DNA of 64,000 bases, from NCBI RefSeq assembly GCF_001570805.1, contig NZ_BCSJ01000003.1, positions 552,949 through 616,948 on the forward strand. Direction: 5' to 3'. The notes under the pieces are model-generated. The model was given only the letters and a program-made list of their open reading frames with translations. It was not told the origin of the DNA and did not search any database. This document shows positions 61,117 to 64,000 of this stretch, in pieces. Each line of letters begins with the position of its first letter. Within the stretch, counting starts at the first letter, position 1. A program made the translations under genes and the position numbers. This DNA comes from Brevibacterium epidermidis NBRC 14811 (GTDB lineage Bacteria; Actinomycetota; Actinomycetes; Actinomycetales; Brevibacteriaceae).

Positions 61117-62177
61117 TGACCACTCCAGACAACCCGCAGAACCAAGTCCCGGACGAGACACCCCAGACCTTCGCCGAGGAGGCGCCCGGCTCGGGTGTCC
61201 CTGCACTGGCGTTCGATGACCGGGCCAAAAAATCCTGGTTCTCCCGCCTGCCGATCATCTCCCACCTGCGCCAGTCGGTCGGCCTGCAGCGCGGAATGCT
61301 CATCACCGGACTGGTGCTGTGCGGAATCGTGCTCATCTGCGCGATCTTCGCTCCGCTCATCGCCCCCTACGGCTTCAACCAGCTGGGCACCTCCGAGGGC
61401 AACTTCGGCTCGAAACTGCCACCCGGCGGCACTCACATCTGGGGCACGACCGTCGGCGGCTACGACGTCTTCTCCCGCGTCGTCTGGGGCGCCCAGACCG
61501 CTGTAGCCGTCATTGTCGTGGCCGTGATTATGTCGATCTTCGCCGGTGTCATCCTCGGACTCATCTCCGGCTACATCGGCGGCTGGCTCGACCGCATCCT
61601 CGTCGTCATCGCCGATGCCGTCTACGCCTTCCCGACCCTGCTGCTGGCGCTGGTCATGTCGATCGCGATCTCCGGCGGACAGTCGAGCGCGTGGGGCGGC
61701 ATCGCCGCAGCCGCGTTCTCGATCACGGTCGTCTTCATTCCGCAGTACTTCCGCGTCGTCCGTGCCGAGACCTTGCGTCTGAAAGCCGAACCGTTCGTCG
61801 AATCGGCGATCGTCCTCGGTGCTTCGAAGACACGGATCATTTCCAAGCACATCTTCCGCAATGCCACACGGACCCTGCCGCTGATCTTCACACTCAACTC
61901 CTCCGAGGCGATCCTGACCCTGGCCGGACTCGGGTTCCTGGGCTTCGGCATCGAACCCACCTCGGCGTCGGAATGGGGATACGACCTCAACAAGGCACTG
62001 CCGGACGTCACGTCCGGCGTGTGGTGGACGGCGGTGTTCCCGGGCCTGGCCATCGTGCTCACGGTGCTGGGAATCACCCTGGTCGGTGAGTCGATGAACG
62101 ACCTCAACGACCCGCGTCTGCGCGTGCGACGCAAAGCCAAGGTCAAGAACACCAAGCCTGCGGAGGTCTCGGCATGA
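61116..62177 (+). CDS. Peptide ABC transporter permease (DppC-like)
   Basis: Second permease subunit, 353 residues, with a long polar N-terminus (about 60 residues) and six membrane segments. The OppC_N region (GLQRGMLITGLVLCGIVLICAIFAPLIAPY) and the EAA loop ESAIVLGASKTRIISKHIFRNATR are diagnostic. It also shows the YPF-type segment VIADAVYAFPTLLLALV common to DppC. Coupled to the gene before it by TGATG and to the ATPase after it by ATGA. Confidence 0.93.
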   Translation: MTTPDNPQNQVPDETPQTFAEEAPGSGVPALAFDDRAKKSWFSRLPIISHLRQSVGLQRGMLITGLVLCGIVLICAIFAPLIAPYGFNQLGTSEGNFGSKLPPGGTHIWGTTVGGYDVFSRVVWGAQTAVAVIVVAVIMSIFAGVILGLISGYIGGWLDRILVVIADAVYAFPTLLLALVMSIAISGGQSSAWGGIAAAAFSITVVFIPQYFRVVRAETLRLKAEPFVESAIVLGASKTRIISKHIFRNATRTLPLIFTLNSSEAILTLAGLGFLGFGIEPTSASEWGYDLNKALPDVTSGVWWTAVFPGLAIVLTVLGITLVGESMNDLNDPRLRVRRKAKVKNTKPAEVSA

Positions 62178-64000
62178 GCAAGCAGAAACACGAGCAGACT
62201 GCCTCGGCGAACGGCAGCATCCTCGACGTCGACGGCCTCGACGTCACCTTCTCCACCGACGGCGGGGACGTCCACGCCGTCAAAGACGTATCGCTGAGCG
62301 TCTCACCCGGTGAGGTGCTGGCGATCGTGGGTGAGTCGGGGTCCGGCAAGACCGTGACCGCCCGGTCCATCCTCGGGCTGCTGCCGGAGACGGCACAGCG
62401 CTCCGGAGCCATCGTCATCTCCGGGCAGAACGTGCTCAGCGTCTCCGCCGATGAGCTGCGGGCCATGCGCGGCCGGGATGTGGCGATGGTCTTCCAGGAG
62501 CCGTCGACCGCGCTCAACCCCGTGTACACGGTCGGATGGCAGATCGCCGAAGGCCTGCGCGCCCACGATAGGAAGGCGAGCAAGGCCGACCTCAAGGCAC
62601 GCGTCGTCACGGCCATGCAGCAGGTCGGGATCCCCGATGCCGAAAGCCGTTTCGACTACTATCCGCACCAGTTCTCGGGCGGGCAGAAGCAGCGCATCGT
62701 CATCGCCATGGCCTTGGCTCTCGGCGCGAAGCTCATCGTCGCCGACGAGCCGACCACCGCCCTCGACGTCACCGTGCAGGCGGAGATCCTCGACCTGCTG
62801 CGCGAACTGCGGGACGAGACGGGCACGGCCATCGTCCTCATCACCCACAACATGGGCGTCGTCGCCGACCTCGCCGATCGCGTGGCCGTGATGCTGCGCG
62901 GCGACCTCGTCGAGGTCTCGTCCGTCGAGCAGCTCTTCAATGATCCGCAGGAGCAGTACACGCGTGAGCTGCTCGCGGCAGTGCCGCGGATCGGGTCGAC
63001 CGTGGCCGGCAGTCGCAAGGCGGCCGCCGCCGAGGCGGAACCCCGGTCCGGTGCGACCGCGGGGGATCCGTCGTCGACGGGTGAGACATCGGCCGGTGCC
63101 GGTTCACGCCGCACCGACTCAGCGGGTGAGACCTCGGCCGGGACCGCCTCGGCGAAGGGGAGGGACGCACGCGAATCGATCGTGACCGCACGCGATCTCG
63201 ACATCGTCTATCCGGGCGGAATCGGCAAATCGGACTTCCATGCGGTAAAGAAGGTCAGCTTCGACATCAAGGCCGGCGAGGTCTACGGGCTCGTCGGTGA
63301 GTCGGGGTCGGGCAAGACCACGATCGGGCGTGCGATCGCGGGCCTGACCAGGGCCAGCGGCGGCAGCCTCTCGGTGCTCGGGCACGAGATGGTCGGATTC
63401 AAGGAGCGCGAGTTCTCGAAGATCCGGCGACGGATCGGGTTCGTGTTCCAGGACCCAGCGGCCTCGTTCAACCCGCACCTGACGATCGGGGAGTGCATCG
63501 CCGAACCGTTCGCGATCCACCGGCGGGAGATGAGCCCGTCCGACAGGTCGCAGCGAGTGTTCGAACTCCTCGATTCCGTGCAGCTGCCGAAGGCGTATGC
63601 GGCCCGCTATCCGCACGAGCTCTCAGGCGGTCAGCGCCAGCGGGCGTCGTTGGCGCGTGGGCTGGCGCTCGATCCGGAGCTGCTCATCGCCGATGAGCCG
63701 ACCTCGGCTCTCGACGTGTCGGTGCAGGCGAAGGTGCTCGAGCTCTTCGTCGAGCTGCAGAACCGCTTCGACTTCGCGGCCCTGTTCATCAGCCATGACC
63801 TCGCCGTGGTCGATATGCTCTCCGACCGCATCGGGGTGCTCTTCCACGGTGAGCTGCTCGAAGAGGGCACGGGTGAGCAGGTGCTCGGATCACCGGACAA
63901 CGACTACACGAAGCGTCTCATCGCGTCGCTGCCGGTCCCGGACCCGAAGGAGCAGGCTGAGCGCCGCGAACTGGCCAGAACCCTCCGCACCACCCCCTGA
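62174..64000 (+). CDS. Fused peptide ABC transporter ATPase (DppD-DppF type)
   Basis: Single 608-residue protein with two complete ATPase modules. The first has Walker A GESGSGKTV, FQEPSTALNP, signature FSGGQKQR and Walker B IVADEPTTALD. The second has GESGSGKTT, FQDPAASFNP, signature LSGGQRQRA and Walker B LIADEPTSALD. Most bacteria encode these as separate DppD and DppF proteins; fusions are common in actinobacteria. A linker of about 60 residues rich in Ala, Gly, Ser and Thr, with two SAGETSAG-like repeats, joins them. All catalytic residues are intact. It completes the operon and its TGA is the last three bases of the window, so the gene is whole. Confidence 0.95.
   Translation: MSKQKHEQTASANGSILDVDGLDVTFSTDGGDVHAVKDVSLSVSPGEVLAIVGESGSGKTVTARSILGLLPETAQRSGAIVISGQNVLSVSADELRAMRGRDVAMVFQEPSTALNPVYTVGWQIAEGLRAHDRKASKADLKARVVTAMQQVGIPDAESRFDYYPHQFSGGQKQRIVIAMALALGAKLIVADEPTTALDVTVQAEILDLLRELRDETGTAIVLITHNMGVVADLADRVAVMLRGDLVEVSSVEQLFNDPQEQYTRELLAAVPRIGSTVAGSRKAAAAEAEPRSGATAGDPSSTGETSAGAGSRRTDSAGETSAGTASAKGRDARESIVTARDLDIVYPGGIGKSDFHAVKKVSFDIKAGEVYGLVGESGSGKTTIGRAIAGLTRASGGSLSVLGHEMVGFKEREFSKIRRRIGFVFQDPAASFNPHLTIGECIAEPFAIHRREMSPSDRSQRVFELLDSVQLPKAYAARYPHELSGGQRQRASLARGLALDPELLIADEPTSALDVSVQAKVLELFVELQNRFDFAALFISHDLAVVDMLSDRIGVLFHGELLEEGTGEQVLGSPDNDYTKRLIASLPVPDPKEQAERRELARTLRTTP

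Noticed and set aside
62174..64000. Truncation of the last gene by the window edge
   Set aside because: The TGA stop occupies 63998-64000 and the C-terminus is of normal length, so the gene is complete.

Overview
The window is 64 kb of high-GC chromosomal DNA from an actinobacterium. Support for this comes from an HspR-type HAIR operator in front of clpB, a DUF5926-type gene, several starts that look leaderless behind a TANNNT -10 element, strong AGGAGG ribosome sites, and GTG/ATG starts overlapping the previous stop codon. Gene content and style (BCCT carrier, AGCS symporter, large LuxR regulators, GC in the mid-60s) suggest Brevibacteriaceae or a close relative; this is inference, because no rRNA or other marker lies in the window. 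I saw no tRNA, rRNA, CRISPR array, transposase or phage gene.

Left part, 1-21 kb: mostly housekeeping and lipid metabolism. In order: the 5' end of clpB with its operator; a CPA1 Na+/H+ antiporter; an ECHDC3-like crotonase that lacks both catalytic glutamates; an extended SDR with a YxxxH active-site motif; an FAD dehydrogenase-SDR operon; pheA coupled to a GT2 glycosyltransferase; a DUF5926 gene; an orphan RelA/SpoT synthetase; exonuclease III; a thioesterase-SDR operon; a scrambled remnant of an Asp23/AmaP envelope-stress locus next to a GlsB-like gene; pyrE; a NatAB-like ABC pair whose ATPase has lost canonical catalytic residues; a SpoU methyltransferase; and a pair of acyl-CoA dehydrogenases.

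Centre, 21.4-48 kb: the accessory heart of the window. Three giant LuxR-family (LAL/MalT-like) regulators stand in tandem, then a Wzx/Wzy-type surface polysaccharide locus, then a fourth large LuxR regulator. Across the four regulators the P-loop goes from intact (first two) to mutated (third) to no recognisable ATPase (fourth). The polysaccharide genes are a membrane 4,6-dehydratase and a PLP aminotransferase (a 4-amino-4,6-dideoxy sugar nucleotide), a Wzb-type phosphatase, a phosphoglycosyl transferase, Wzx, a GT4, a fused Wzz/BY-kinase and Wzy. They are followed by an unusual module: two paralogous ATP-grasp ligases flanking an inverted PLP decarboxylase of the DapDC/ODC fold, plus a FemAB/FemX aminoacyl transferase. 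I read this as machinery that may attach an amino acid or decarboxylated amino acid to the polysaccharide or cell wall.

Right part, 48-64 kb: mainly transport. A TetR-controlled drug-exporter-type ABC pair has a 34-bp operator over the repressor start; then an MFS protein, a BCCT osmolyte carrier, class II fructose-bisphosphate aldolase, an AGCS amino-acid symporter, and a complete dipeptide/oligopeptide ABC operon (binding lipoprotein, two permeases, one fused double ATPase) whose last stop codon is the final three bases.

Non-coding DNA is rich in long near-perfect inverted repeats at gene ends, including a 66-bp palindrome at 14108-14173 and four hairpins in a row at 56120-56321. A 9-mer, CCGAGGCGG/CCGCCTCGG, recurs at least 30 times by eye.
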